NCBI GenBank assembly: GCA_013396915.1
Contig: VWZL01001369.1
Span: 124,001-188,000 of the forward strand
Origin: Stercorarius parasiticus
Taxonomy: Eukaryota; Chordata; Aves; Charadriiformes; Stercorariidae
Direction of reading: 5' to 3'
Length of the DNA stretch: 64,000 nucleotides
A program made the position numbers and the translations under genes. Shown one piece after another: positions 43,106 to 54,400 of the stretch. The notes beneath the pieces were generated by a model, which worked only from the letters and a program-made list of their open reading frames with translations, did no database searches and was not told where the DNA came from. Position 1 is the first letter of the stretch. Every line of letters begins with the position of its first letter.

Positions 43106-43306
43106 TCACTATGAGGGTGGTGAGACACTGGAAGAGGTTGCCCAGAGAAGCCGTGGATGCCCCATCCCTGGAAGTGTTCAAGGCCAGGCTGGATGAGGCT
43201 TTGATCAGCTTGGTCGGGTGGGAAGTGTCCCTGCCCATGGCAGGGGGGTTGGAACTAGATGATCTTTAAGGTCGCTTCCAACCCAAACCATTCTATGAAT
43301 CTATGA
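43106..43306 (+). mobile_element. CR1 LINE 3' fragment (copy one)
   Basis: A plus-orientation CR1 3' end: TATGAGGGTGGTGAGACACT, GTTGCCCAGAGAAGC, GATGCCCCATCCCTGGAAGT, GGTTGGAACTAGATGATCTT, and the tail ATTCTATGAATCTATGA. It is 5'-truncated. It is followed by an A/T-rich tail of about 45 bp (43306-43352) that also follows the CR1 copy at 48.3 kb. Confidence 0.93.
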
Positions 43307-43349
43307 AATTTAAAAGTTATTGTGAGATCTCTGAATCTAAACTTACAAA

Positions 43350-43412
43350 AAAAACCCAAACCAAACCAAAACAAAACAACAAAAATCCCAAAACCAAACA
43401 ACAAAACCACAC
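43350..43412. repeat. A/C-rich (CCAAA/CAAAA)n tract
   Basis: About 60 bases of only A and C, apart from one T, separate the CR1 tail from the CpG island. It recurs in copy two at about 45402-45464. Confidence 0.88.
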
Positions 43413-43419
43413 TGGCAGG

Positions 43420-43860
43420 GAGGCCGCATCTCTGGCCGTTCCGGAGAGGCGGAGGGAGGAGCGGGGGGCGCCGGGCCGAGCCGTCCCTCCCGGCGGGCGG
43501 CGGCGCTGCGGGTCCCCCCCCCTCGGTCCTGTCCCCCCCCTCGCTGCCGCCCCGCTGACGTCAATGCCGTCCTTATCGCGCCGCCTGCGACAGCCGCCGC
43601 AGCCCCCGGAGGCCGCTGGCGGCCCGGCCGCCGCCAAGCTGCGGAGCGGAGTCGGCGGCGGACCGGGCGGCCACCTGCCAAACAGGCGCTCGGAGGGGGG
43701 TTTCTGCTGAGGCGCGGCGGGGGCCATCTCCCCCGCTGCCTACCCCCGACCGGGCGGGGAGGAGCGCGTCCAGGCCCGCCATTGAAGCCGCCTCTGCGTC
43801 AGGGACACCCGCCCTGGCCAGGCCAGGCCCAGGCGAGCTGAGGTGACCCTGGCCCCGCGG
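43420..43860. promoter_or_regulatory. Orphan CpG island inside the PDE4D intron, with a CRE
   Basis: About 440 bp are extremely GC- and CpG-rich, ending in PDE4D intron on both sides. It contains a perfect cAMP-response element TGACGTCA (43556-43563), several C-rich runs of 7-9 bases and many GGCGG/CCGCC motifs, as in housekeeping-type promoters. No coding exon was recognised. A minus-strand frame of 136 codons starts at an ATG at 43727 (G at -3, G at +4), but its Pro/Arg/Gly/Ala-rich composition is what any GC-rich island yields. It could be an alternative PDE4D promoter, a lncRNA promoter or an enhancer-like island. Orientation is unknown. Confidence 0.72.
43556..43563. promoter_or_regulatory. 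Palindromic CRE (TGACGTCA)
   Basis: This is the full 8-bp consensus bound by CREB/ATF factors, placed centrally in the CpG island. Methylation-free CpG-island CREs are the typical functional class. The same site appears at 45608-45615 in the second copy. Function is inferred. Confidence 0.7.
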
Positions 43861-43863
43861 AGC

Positions 43864-44998
43864 CAGTGGCTACCGTTGCCGGCTCATGGTGGAGGTTGTG
43901 GCAGTGGAGGAAGGGAGCTGAGGCGGCAGCAGGGCTGGGAACCTTCTGGAAGGTGTCGGCCGCCCTTCTGTGTCATTTCTAAAGACACGGCTGGTTTTAA
44001 AAAATGCGGCTTCCAGCTGACATGTCTAATTTGAAACATTAACCCCGAGTCTTTTTTCATTTTCGTGCCTGTCTGGTGGTGTGCATGGCCTCCTTGTTTT
44101 CCCAGACGTTGCACCCAAGGGCAGCAGTGCGAGGGAAAGAGAAAGTCCTGGCACCTCATGGCTCCTGTTCACACTGCCGGCAGTGAGCTTTGAGAAGCCA
44201 CAGTCCTCCTGGAATGCTTCACCTGCACGGACCCGACATCAGTTCAGCACAATGGCGCTGCAAAGGCCTCATGGAAAGAACAGGGGTTTAATGTGAAGGA
44301 GGCAGCAGGGAGGTTGAGGCCACCGACACGCAGATGGGACACGATGTCAAACTGCAGATGTTATGTTGTAGAACACAAAAAGGACTTAAGACCTTCTGAG
44401 GTTTTACGAGATTCAGTCCCTTCCAAGCTGAGTTGGTGGGAACACTGTGGCAGAGGGGGATAGCGATCAGTTAGTCGGGCTGGTGTGCTGGTGTCAAGTC
44501 TAACTGGATTTACACCGCTATCTGCAGCATCCGTGTATTTAAAAGCTCACAAGGTGTAGTGTGTCAGCCTGGTTTGCACCTCATAACTTACTCAGACGTT
44601 TGCTACTTAGTCTCATCAGCTGCTACTGCAAGTTGCACAGAATGTCTGTTCTCGCAAGCCTTCCTCCCCTGTGGGAAGGCACAAAAAAGCCTTTGTGCGT
44701 TGTCTGTATGTATGTATATACACAAATCGGGCGTATTCTATATATACGCATACCATACGTACAAAATACAACAAATTGAATTTTACAAAATTACTGCGCT
44801 TTATGTCCTTGTCTCTAAAGCAAAATTCCATTTTGAATGAAATCATTAGCCCCATTTAAGCCAACGTTTTTCTACATACAGATATCAACTCCTGTATTAT
44901 TGCTTTTTTTTAGTCACATACATTCTAGCACAATATTCGCACACCTGTATGCTGCTACTGTGTGTGATATGAAGCAGTAACACTCCCACCCACCCGAG
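43864..44998. other. Sequence flanking the CpG island; no gene recognised (repeated at 45916-47049)
   Basis: GC content falls gradually to about 44300 and then becomes ordinary AT-rich intron. Short open frames (up to 93 codons) occur in both copies at the same offset, but none has similarity or splice context that I recognise. A TATATACGCATACC-like stretch lies near 44740. I see no RNA gene. Confidence 0.5.
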
Positions 44999-44999
44999 N
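44999..44999. other. Single N at the junction of the two duplicate copies
   Basis: The N lies exactly between the last base of copy one and the first base of copy two. This marks it as a scaffold join rather than a random base-call failure. Confidence 0.9.
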
Positions 45000-45161
45000 C
45001 AGGCACCCCTTTCAGATGTTTGTTCTGAAGATCTACCAGTCTTTTTATCTTAAGCTTTATCTACCTTTTTTATTTTAAGCCTGGTTTAACTACGCACATC
45101 TAACTACCTAAAGCGCCTTCCATTCAGCACACAAAAAAGTCTACTTATGTTATTGTTCACT

Positions 45162-45358
45162 ATGAGGGTGGTGAGACACTGGAAGAGGTTGCCCAGAGAA
45201 GCCGTGGATGCCCCNNNNNNNNNNNNNNNNNNNNNNNNNNNNNNNNNNNNNNNNNNNNNNNNNNNNNNNNNNNNNNNNNNNNNNNNNNNNNNNNNNNNNN
45301 NNNNNNNNNNNNNNNNNNNNNNNNNNNNNNNNNNNNNAACCATTCTATGAATCTATGA
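45162..45358 (+). mobile_element. CR1 LINE 3' fragment (copy two), mostly masked by a gap
   Basis: The start (GAGGGTGGTGAGACACTGG) and the end (AACCATTCTATGAATCTATG) of the element at 43106-43306 are visible. The middle is a 123-N gap (45215-45337). It is almost certainly the same physical element. Confidence 0.88.
45215..45337. other. Assembly gap (123 N)
   Basis: A run of Ns inside the duplicated CR1. The intact copy one supplies 122 bases for the same interval, so the gap size was estimated almost exactly. Confidence 0.97.
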
Positions 45359-45471
45359 AATTTAAAAGTTATTGTGAGATCTCTGAATCTAAACTTACAA
45401 AAAAAACCCAAACCAAACCAAAACAAAACAACAAAAATCCCAAAACCAAACAACAAAACCACACTGGCAGG

Positions 45472-45912
45472 GAGGCCGCATCTCTGGCCGTTCCGGAGAG
45501 GCGGAGGGAGGAGCGGGGGGCGCCGGGCCGAGCCGTCCCTCCCGGCGGGCGGCGGCGCTGCGGGTCCCCCCCCCTCGGTCCTGTCCCCCCCCTCGCTGCC
45601 GCCCCGCTGACGTCAATGCCGTCCTTATCGCGCCGCCTGCGACAGCCGCCGCAGCCCCCGGAGGCCGCTGGCGGCCCGGCCGCCGCCAAGCTGCGGAGCG
45701 GAGTCGGCGGCGGACCGGGCGGCCACCTGCCAAACAGGCGCTCGGAGGGGGGTTTCTGCTGAGGCGCGGCGGGGGCCATCTCCCCCGCTGCCTACCCCCG
45801 ACCGGGCGGGGAGGAGCGCGTCCAGGCCCGCCATTGAAGCCGCCTCTGCGTCAGGGACACCCGCCCTGGCCAGGCCAGGCCCAGGCGAGCTGAGGTGACC
45901 CTGGCCCCGCGG
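45472..45912. promoter_or_regulatory. CpG island, second copy
   Basis: Matches the island at 43420-43860 at +2,052 bp, including the CRE at 45608-45615. It should be counted once if the duplication is an assembly artefact. Confidence 0.7.
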
Positions 45913-47049
45913 AGCCAGTGGCTACCGTTGCCGGCTCATGGTGGAGGTTGTGGCAGTGGAGGAAGGGAGCTGAGGCGGCAGCAGGGCTGGGAACCTTCTG
46001 GAAGGTGTCGGCCGCCCTTCTGTGTCATTTCTAAAGACACGGCTGGTTTTAAAAAATGCGGCTTCCAGCTGACATGTCTAATTTGAAACATTAACCCCGA
46101 GTCTTTTTTCATTTTCGTGCCTGTCTGGTGGTGTGCATGGCCTCCTTGTTTTCCCAGACGTTGCACCCAAGGGCAGCAGTGCGAGGGAAAGAGAAAGTCC
46201 TGGCACCTCATGGCTCCTGTTCACACTGCCGGCAGTGAGCTTTGAGAAGCCACAGTCCTCCTGGAATGCTTCACCTGCACGGACCCGACATCAGTTCAGC
46301 ACAATGGCGCTGCAAAGGCCTCATGGAAAGAACAGGGGTTTAATGTGAAGGAGGCAGCAGGGAGGTTGAGGCCACCGACACGCAGATGGGACACGATGTC
46401 AAACTGCAGATGTTATGTTGTAGAACACAAAAAGGACTTAAGACCTTCTGAGGTTTTACGAGATTCAGTCCCTTCCAAGCTGAGTTGGTGGGAACACTGT
46501 GGCAGAGGGGGATAGCGATCAGTTAGTCGGGCTGGTGTGCTGGTGTCAAGTCTAACTGGATTTACACCGCTATCTGCAGCATCCGTGTATTTAAAAGCTC
46601 ACAAGGTGTAGTGTGTCAGCCTGGTTTGCACCTCATAACTTACTCAGACGTTTGCTACTTAGTCTCATCAGCTGCTACTGCAAGTTGCACAGAATGTCTG
46701 TTCTCGCAAGCCTTCCTCCCCTGTGGGAAGGCACAAAAAAGCCTTTGTGCGTTGTCTGTATGTATGTATATACACAAATCGGGCGTATTCTATATATACG
46801 CATACCATACGTACAAAATACAACAAATTGAATTTTACAAAATTACTGCGCTTTATGTCCTTGTCTCTAAAGCAAAATTCCATTTTGAATGAAATCATTA
46901 GCCCCATTTAAGCCAACGTTTTTCTACATACAGATATCAACTCCTGTATTATTGCTTTTTTTTAGTCACATACATTCTAGCACAATATTCGCACACCTGT
47001 ATGCTGCTACTGTGTGTGATATGAAGCAGTAACACTCCCACCCACCCGA

Positions 47050-48199
47050 GTGAGTGCCAAATCATATTCAGCCCTAGAAAAACCAGTTAAGACTCCACTA
47101 ATTTTCAAAAGGATTCCAGCTGTTGGGCCTGTGTATGAATTTGGCGCACAAAGTGGGAAGCAGCACCGTGACAGGTTTTGCAGAGGCAAAGTGTGACAGA
47201 ATGGAGAGCTGCAGATGCAGCTGCTGCTCATGAGGTTTTTGCACCATTGCAGTGTTTCAGTGTAATACCTGTACTTCACAAACATTGTTACTTTTGTTCT
47301 GAAAAGCTTCTCTTCAAATGCATGGCTATGCACAGAACTGAAAAATCCCATGGAGACTACACTTGTTCCTTTCCTGCTCATTATCACATCACTTATTTCA
47401 GATGCCCTTTCTTTCAGCTACCCGAAGTGAGTAATTTCCACAGAAGCCAATAGGACTCAAACAGGTTGATTTATAAGAGAAATTAGTGGAAATCTAGCAA
47501 CATTTTCTTAATCTGATAATCATGTGCTATTCCTGGTCATCGTGGCAGCTGTTTTTTCAAGAATGGAAGAGAAAGAAATCTAAGGGAGAAAATAGAAAAA
47601 CAGAGCCTTTCCCATATCTGTTACTCAGAACAGGTGATTCTTCTTCAGAAGGTCAGATGCATTATAAACACCTCCTGCCGCATCAATAGGATTAAGCCAC
47701 AGTTGGCCTTTGCTGAAAAATGACTGAAGAAACTGTCAAAAATGATTTGCTGCAACGAGGCTAATCCATTCACAGAGAGCTCCCTAAAACCAGGACTAAT
47801 TCCTTATTTTTTCAAAACTGGCCTGTTGTTGTCGTCACTCTGCCAGATGCAGCAAGAAAGGTGCAAATACAGACCAGCTATCAGATTTGTCAGTGAAAAC
47901 AACTGCTACAACACCAAATGGCATGTTGTGACAGGACTACTATCATTCATGCCACCTATGCAGTGAGGTGAAAATCCAGTGAAAGCAAAGCTGAGAAATT
48001 AAGTCAAATCTAGGCCAGACCTGAAATGACTTAATCAAATCCTGCTCGCTGAGGTTGTTGTTTCAATCCCAGACTGTGCAGTCAAACCAAGAACATCAAC
48101 TGAGATGTGAGTGAAATGGAACCCTGCTTTCTACTCATTAAAATTCACTTTTTTAAAATGGTTAGGCTTCATGCATACTGGCCAGTGACAGAATCTTAG
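47050..48199 (-). other. PDE4D: PDE4D intron; no gene seen
   Basis: Unique intronic sequence between the duplicated block and the last CR1 fragment. No exon or repeat is recognised. Confidence 0.6.
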
Positions 48200-48220
48200 A
48201 AAACAATTTTGCCTGAATTA

Positions 48221-48260
48221 TGTTTATATTAAATATACCCTGTTTATATTAAATATACCC
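48221..48260. repeat. Exact 20-bp tandem duplication next to a CR1 fragment
   Basis: TGTTTATATTAAATATACCC occurs twice head to tail and is followed directly by TCAC and the truncated CR1. It may have formed when that fragment was inserted. Confidence 0.92.
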
Positions 48261-48264
48261 TCAC

Positions 48265-48417
48265 TGTGGATGCCCCATCCCTGGAAGTGTTCAAGGCCAG
48301 GCTGGATGGGGCTTTGATCAGCTTGGTCGGGTGGGAGGTGTCCCTGCCCATGGCAGCGGGGTTGGAACTAGATGATCTTTAAGGTCCCTTAATCCGAACC
48401 ATTCTATGACTCTATGA
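48265..48417 (+). mobile_element. CR1 LINE 3' fragment sharing a non-CR1 tail with the 43-kb copy
   Basis: A plus-orientation CR1 3' end from GTGGATGCCCC to the tail ATTCTATGACTCTATGA. It differs from the 43.1-kb copy at only about seven places. The following ~45 bp (48415-48462), beginning AAATTTAAAAGTTATTGTGA, match the sequence following the 43.1-kb copy exactly although they are not CR1. The pair are therefore related by duplication or by retrotransposition with readthrough. Confidence 0.92.
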
Positions 48418-51400
48418 AATTTAAAAGTTATTGTGAGATCTCTGAATCTAAACTTACAAAAAACAATTTTGATTGTGTTACTCTTTTAAATGAGATAAGG
48501 ATTCTGTTTGTCTAGGATGTTGGTTGATTCCAGTTAAGATCATCGATATAACAGCAAAGCCTGCCAGAAAAGAATCTCTACACCATACAAATAAATTCAA
48601 GGAATTTTGAAGTTAAAAGCCAGAATGTATTTTTTTCCAGGACTAGTAGCCAGCGTATTTCCTCAAGTGTAATTTTTTAGCTGGGTAGTTTTGAAACGTC
48701 CAACTAGCAGACACATGCACAATTACAACCGCTGATCCATGCTCTTTGCCTGAGGAGTAGCCTAGAAATTCCATCCCCATTTACAGCAGTGATGGACTAC
48801 AGTCTGTTGTGCTAGCATTTCCACTTCACAGGAGAGCCTGACATTTATTCCCAGCTACATATTTGCAAAGTATTAGTAACAAGGAAGCCATCTTTTTGCA
48901 TTGCAGGGGTTTCTGTAATTGCAAGAAGTGGAAATTGCAGTCTTAAAACATGGCTGGATAGACATAGTGGCCAGGTAAGTACCATGAATAACATTCTCTT
49001 AATGGGGAAAGCCTTTACAGACAATACAGTAAGCAGAACCTTTTTTTCCCCTCCCCCTTTAAAGAACAATTCCTGTTTCCAGCCTCAGCTAAGAGAACAG
49101 GCTGTATGAAGAGAAGGAATTAAGAACACTATCTCCTGAATCCTTTTCCTCTACTAGACAACTTCACACGTTAAACAACTGACGGTTTGATGTGGGGAGC
49201 TATCTTTGCTATGAATCAATTCATGCTTGAGTTTACTATGCCAACTACATAGATTAAAGCCTTTTTTAATGAACGTGACTGCCATCTGGTAACAGTCCAC
49301 CCTCCAGCAACACAACACATAGCCAAGATGGAGAGCGGCTAGAGGCAATCTTGTGCCTAGTTTGGACTTTACACATGTGGTGTGTTTTCTTTAAAGCTAC
49401 GTTGCCACTGCAGCTAAGGATGTGATCATAGCATAAGCAGATACAGCTTTAATCCGATAGCCATGAAGCTGTGAGACCACAGGCTCTAGCCTGGGACTTT
49501 ACTAATATGTGCTTGTACTCAGCTGGGTGAAAGGCATGCTTTCCACCTTTATTCCTGTTAGTACTCGCTAACCAAATGTAGCGACCTCAGGCATATCTAT
49601 ATGTCTTGCAGTCGTCCTCATTTGCAAGTCTGCCTTAGAACACGCTGGGGAAGCTCTCCCCCTCTACTGAAATATTAACACCAGCTTCAAAATAACCTAA
49701 GTCTAAGCACTGCAAGATGATGCGGTTATCAGTAACTCAGATGGTAATCTGTTGATATACTGTAATACTGCGCCTTTTCATGGGGAATATTTGAGCTACG
49801 GTTAATAAAGTCATTATTTTTCCTAAAATAAAGCTTATAAGGCATTTAATATTAATCACTTTGTATTTAAGAATGGTGAAACTATAGCATTGGCATGAAC
49901 TGCACACAAGGCAAAAAAAGAGAATGTTCTAAGTGATTTTATTACCTAACAGATAGAAATATTCCTTGATAAACACCAGCCTGGAGTGATAAACGTTGAA
50001 TTGAGAACTATTGTTGTTTAATAGATCAAAAACCATCAAAACATAACTGAATCCTGTATTCTAAGTAAAGGTGTAAAGGTGCTTGGGTCCAGTCCTGTTT
50101 TAACAAATGCTCTATACACAATCTATTTTGTTAATTTGTTCCATGTAGGTCTAGAATTTTTCTAATCACTCTAATCCTCTGCATCTGAGATTTTTTTTTT
50201 TTTTGGTGGCTGCTGCTGTCATTTTGTAAAAAGGAAGTGAAGGAAAGTAAAGATAATAAAGATAATAGATTGTAAACATATGATTGCACATTGTAGGATT
50301 GCATTTAAAGAAAAACATGAAGACACTTAAATAGGGGAAAACAGGACAGATAATACATTAAGTCATAAGAGAGGCAGAAGAAAAAACTGAATGAAAGAAA
50401 AATAGGCACAAGGAGAAGAGAGTAAAATAGGAATTTTCTTTGTTTTAAGGGAATAAACTGAAGGAAAAAATAATTTGAAATTAATAAAGAGCAAACATTC
50501 GATTTTTAGCAAGATTCTCTGCTTTAACAGAAGCCTTTTCCACCCCCTGCGATTTGCTGAACAAATGTAAAAAATGGCATTATATCTTGTAATATACCCA
50601 CTGGACTGTTTCAAGACATTTTCAGACTTCTTGCCTTCCGCATGCTATTCCAGAGTAGTATGATCACACCATATAGAGTTACTCCCTCCATCTTTCTCTG
50701 CAGTTGAATTTTTAAATGGCTGATCCCCGGATTGCCATAGCATCTCGCAGTCGTTAATGGATTTGTCCCCACAATGAGGTAGGCAGCGTGAGAGAGGAAG
50801 CCACAAGCATGGGTGTGACCATACACAAAAGCTCAGAACTAATTCCAGGTGTGAGTCTCAGTGCAATGCTCTGTCTGTACAGCCAGCTTCTGAAGGCAGC
50901 CAAGTTGCAGTAAAAAGCTTTAGTGCTGCTGGCCATAAACAATCTCTGTCGTCCAATCGTGGCAGCACAGTTTTGGGACCATGGATTCCTGCTCAGGCTG
51001 CAGAACTCCCAGCTGCGCACTGAGCTCCATGCTCAGCTTGCTGCTGTTTTGACTAAGTGGTCTAAGCTTTCCTCTGTGGTTGGACTTACGCACACGGACC
51101 CAAACAACTTAGCCTAAAAGCTGCAAAACCTGAAAACGTCTTTCGAGTCCCTTGACTCCATTTTGTCTTGTTGGAAACTTCACTCTGCATCTTGCACCTT
51201 TTTCCCAAAGAGAAGACTGAAAACTAACCAAAAGAGTTTTAAAACACTATGTCTAAAGTGAAAAAGAAACCTGCAAGATAACGTCCAGTTACTGGTTTTG
51301 AATATTAACACCTGATTGCATTTACTACATTTTGAAATCCAGGTAATAAACACTGTTAATCTTCACTAAATTCAGTTTTAACAAGCCATGGATACTTACG

Positions 51401-54400
51401 ACATACAGTCATTTTCTCAACAAAGGGAAAATGAAACTATTTACCTCAGCAAACTGCTCTCAAAGTTAAGCATTTTGGGTGACAAGATAATTGTGTGTTT
51501 CAGTTTTTAACACACTTTGCTTAAACTCACTGTGCAGTGGAGTCTGTACAGTTAAATCTTACTTTGGACCTTTTCCGTCTAAGAATTGTATGTCTTCTCA
51601 GCTACAATCTGTGTTAGAGTTGATGGATGAGTGCTTTGTTGTCTTCTTTTCTCAGAGACATGAACTTGCTGTGCTGTGCATCTGAGTTTCATGTCTGAAT
51701 GTCACATCTGGAAAGTGATCTGCACTTTGATGTGCAAGACTTTTTCACATATATGAGAAAACAGCAGCTAAATCTTTAAAATGAATCACTGTTGTTTCAG
51801 AAATAAATCCACTTGGGATAAAGCGATTAAAAGAAATTAACATGAATTTTGGAGGCACGAAAGCTGAATTTACATTTTAAATGATAATCAGGCAGATGAG
51901 ATAAATCCACATCTATGTGATGTTTTGTGTAATACTGATTTATTTCTAAATATTTTTGAAAGACTCTAAAACTCAAGCTCGATTTATCTGTGTAAGTGAG
52001 ATTCCAGTAAAACTAGTTTTGCTGTATGAACCCTACTGCCGTATTTCAATCTATAGTTTCATTTTGAGCAACTCAGATTACCAGTTTGTGGGGATTAAAT
52101 GATGACAGCATGATGAAAGGCAAACTCATGGGTTCATATACTTCTACACAGTTCCTTAATTCATTTTACAAATGTGGCTTTTGCCAAATCTCTTACTCTG
52201 TGTAACTTTCTTTATAGGATTAAATTAATTCACCATCGTACAGAAATGTTTGCCTGTGATCTGGGTGATCCTTCTGCCAGTCTAATAACAGGTTTATTTT
52301 TGCGAAAACTTTCCAGCTCTGGAATGCAGGGTGCTGTATGCCTGCTAAGGGTTTCAATGGCAACTAATGATCTAAGGCAACACATAACACATCTGTATCT
52401 TCAGAAACCTGTATAAACCCAGCACTACTCTTTTGTGGTAGTACTGCTTAAGCTAATTTCAAGTTCCCAGGCTAACCCACCATTTGCTACTTGAATCTGT
52501 CCTTGAGCAGCCCATTCGTTTTCAGACAACTATTTGAGTAGCTGTGTAGAGAATCAACTGGAAAGCTTACAGACTGAAGATAAAAAAGGAAAAATAATAC
52601 AGGTTATTTTTCAGTCTGTTGGGTTCCTTGATTATTTCACCCTGTGTCTGCATAGACAACTTGATAGCACATTGCAGGGAGTAGCGAGAGGAAAAAAACA
52701 ATCCTTTTGCTCAAAAATACATGTTGAACCATAGCCTATGTCCCATTTAAATCTATGGGACCTAAATACATGCCTCAAGTTTCTGAAACAAGGCTTAAAG
52801 TAGTTAAATCATAGGCAAGTAAAAAGAAGAATGGTTATTTTTTAAACCAATTAAGTTGAAATTTGGGGGTGTCTCTCCACTGAACATTTTAAAATGAAGC
52901 AGAATGAGTCTGTGTGTGAGGCAGACCTGGAGAAACCGTGCAGAACATGAGAAAGTCAAGTGGCCTTATTTGATTGAGGTCCCAGCTGTGAAATAAAAAT
53001 ATTCCTACTTGTTGTTAACACTCCTATAGGAAGTATAGTCACAGAGCCTGTCGATTTTCATCAAAAAAAAAAAAAAGGCGCCTGCAGAGTATAAAGATTA
53101 AGTACAGATATTGCATATGTTTCTTTCAGTTGATTACACTACTTAGCATGCATTACAGAGTTTAGATTGTAGCCCTGACTACTTTTAAATGGGGATTTAA
53201 CCTATAGCTGTTTCATACCATTAATGACTCCAAAGGAAATTGTATCAATATAGTTTTAGGAACACTTTTTCAGAAAAAATCACAAAAGTTTGCTTTAAAA
53301 TGGGATTTACGACCCTTTGCATGATCACTTTTCATCCCCCTTCTTAAACTTGAGAAATTTATTCCAGAACATTGCAGTAGCAGTCAACATCTGGAAATAT
53401 TCTCTCTGGAAGGCAGAATCTAACATCTTCTTAGAACAAAGATGGATTTTTATGATGTATTTTTATTTTTTGGCTGGATGGAGTTTTTGTCAAAGACCTA
53501 TAGCTATATTTTGATTTTATTCTATGAAATTTTATTCTTTAGAATACCGATGTCAACCTTTTTTATTTTGCAAAAGGAAACACGGTTCTAGTAGATGTTT
53601 TTATAATTTTTTTTTATAAATCCAGCTCTGCAGGATTGAACTGTGCTTGGAAGGAATGCCTATAGTACTGGCCTCTCACAGAACCATCAAAACCTACAGT
53701 TTTCAAAAATCAATGTTTATCAGTAAATCTATGTATACTATGAAGTAGTATTCAAAGATATTCTTGGAAAATCTGTGCTATTTTTATAGCCTGTATCTTA
53801 TAAACAAGATTAATGCCATCTTTGGAGAAAAGAGACTTCAAGGTAGAACTGGCAAGTATTCAACACATCAGGTCTTACCACAAGCATGTATTATTTGTTG
53901 AAGTGACATTTGCTCCTTTGAGCATCAACTCTGTGTTCCAGTGGGTATGTTTAGACAATAGTATTTGTGGAACAGAATTGTGCCTTTCTTCTTTGGAATA
54001 TGTACTGAAGCTATACAGATGCTTTCCTTCCTACTGTCTTCTCCCATTATGGCTTATCACTGCATCGTATGATACTGCCACCTGTACCTCCTAAAGAACA
54101 AATAAGCCAAATAGGGAAGGTAGTGAGCCGTGGAACTCAAGGGAGTATTTCTCCTTTCTTTCTCTTCCCTGCAAGGAGGGTGGAACTGCACTAGACCAGA
54201 GAAAAATGTTGTAATAGACTCATGGGTGCTGCCGCTTCAGGTTTTACTCAGCAAAACAAAGGCTTGCAGAATTCATCGTGAGAATTAGCAGGAGCAAAGA
54301 AATCACATTTTAGTTCCACAATATCCTACAGTGAAAATCTATGGCTGATAAGTAACATGCTTACATACACTTAAAAGTAGCAGAAGCATGTGAGAACTAA

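Larger units (their letters stand above)
42949..44998. repeat. First copy of a ~2,050-bp tandem duplication (likely assembly artefact)
   Basis: The block from CAGGCACCCC (42949) to CACCCGAG (44998) recurs from 45000 to 47049 without a mismatch wherever I compared them, including the microsatellite, CpG island and 3' part. The offset is 2,051 bp before the second copy's internal gap and 2,052 bp after it. The copies are joined by one N. Unique sequence continues left of copy one and right of copy two, the geometry of two overlapping contig ends that were scaffolded but not merged. A very recent real tandem duplication is the alternative. Confidence 0.9.
45000..47049. repeat. Second copy of the ~2,050-bp tandem duplication, with an internal gap
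   Basis: This copy matches 42949-44998 but has 123 Ns at 45215-45337 inside its CR1 element, where copy one has 122 real bases. It runs through CACCCGAG into unique sequence TGAGTGCC at 47050. All sequence features in it (CR1, A/C tract, CpG island, CRE) are duplicates of copy one and probably represent one genomic locus. Confidence 0.9.

Noticed and set aside
43303..43782. Several Pro/Arg/Ala-rich frames of 69-136 codons on both strands of the CpG island
   Set aside because: All six frames of GC-rich DNA tend to stay open. None shows a known domain, and they overlap each other. One is kept only as a low-interest finding because it meets a consensus donor.
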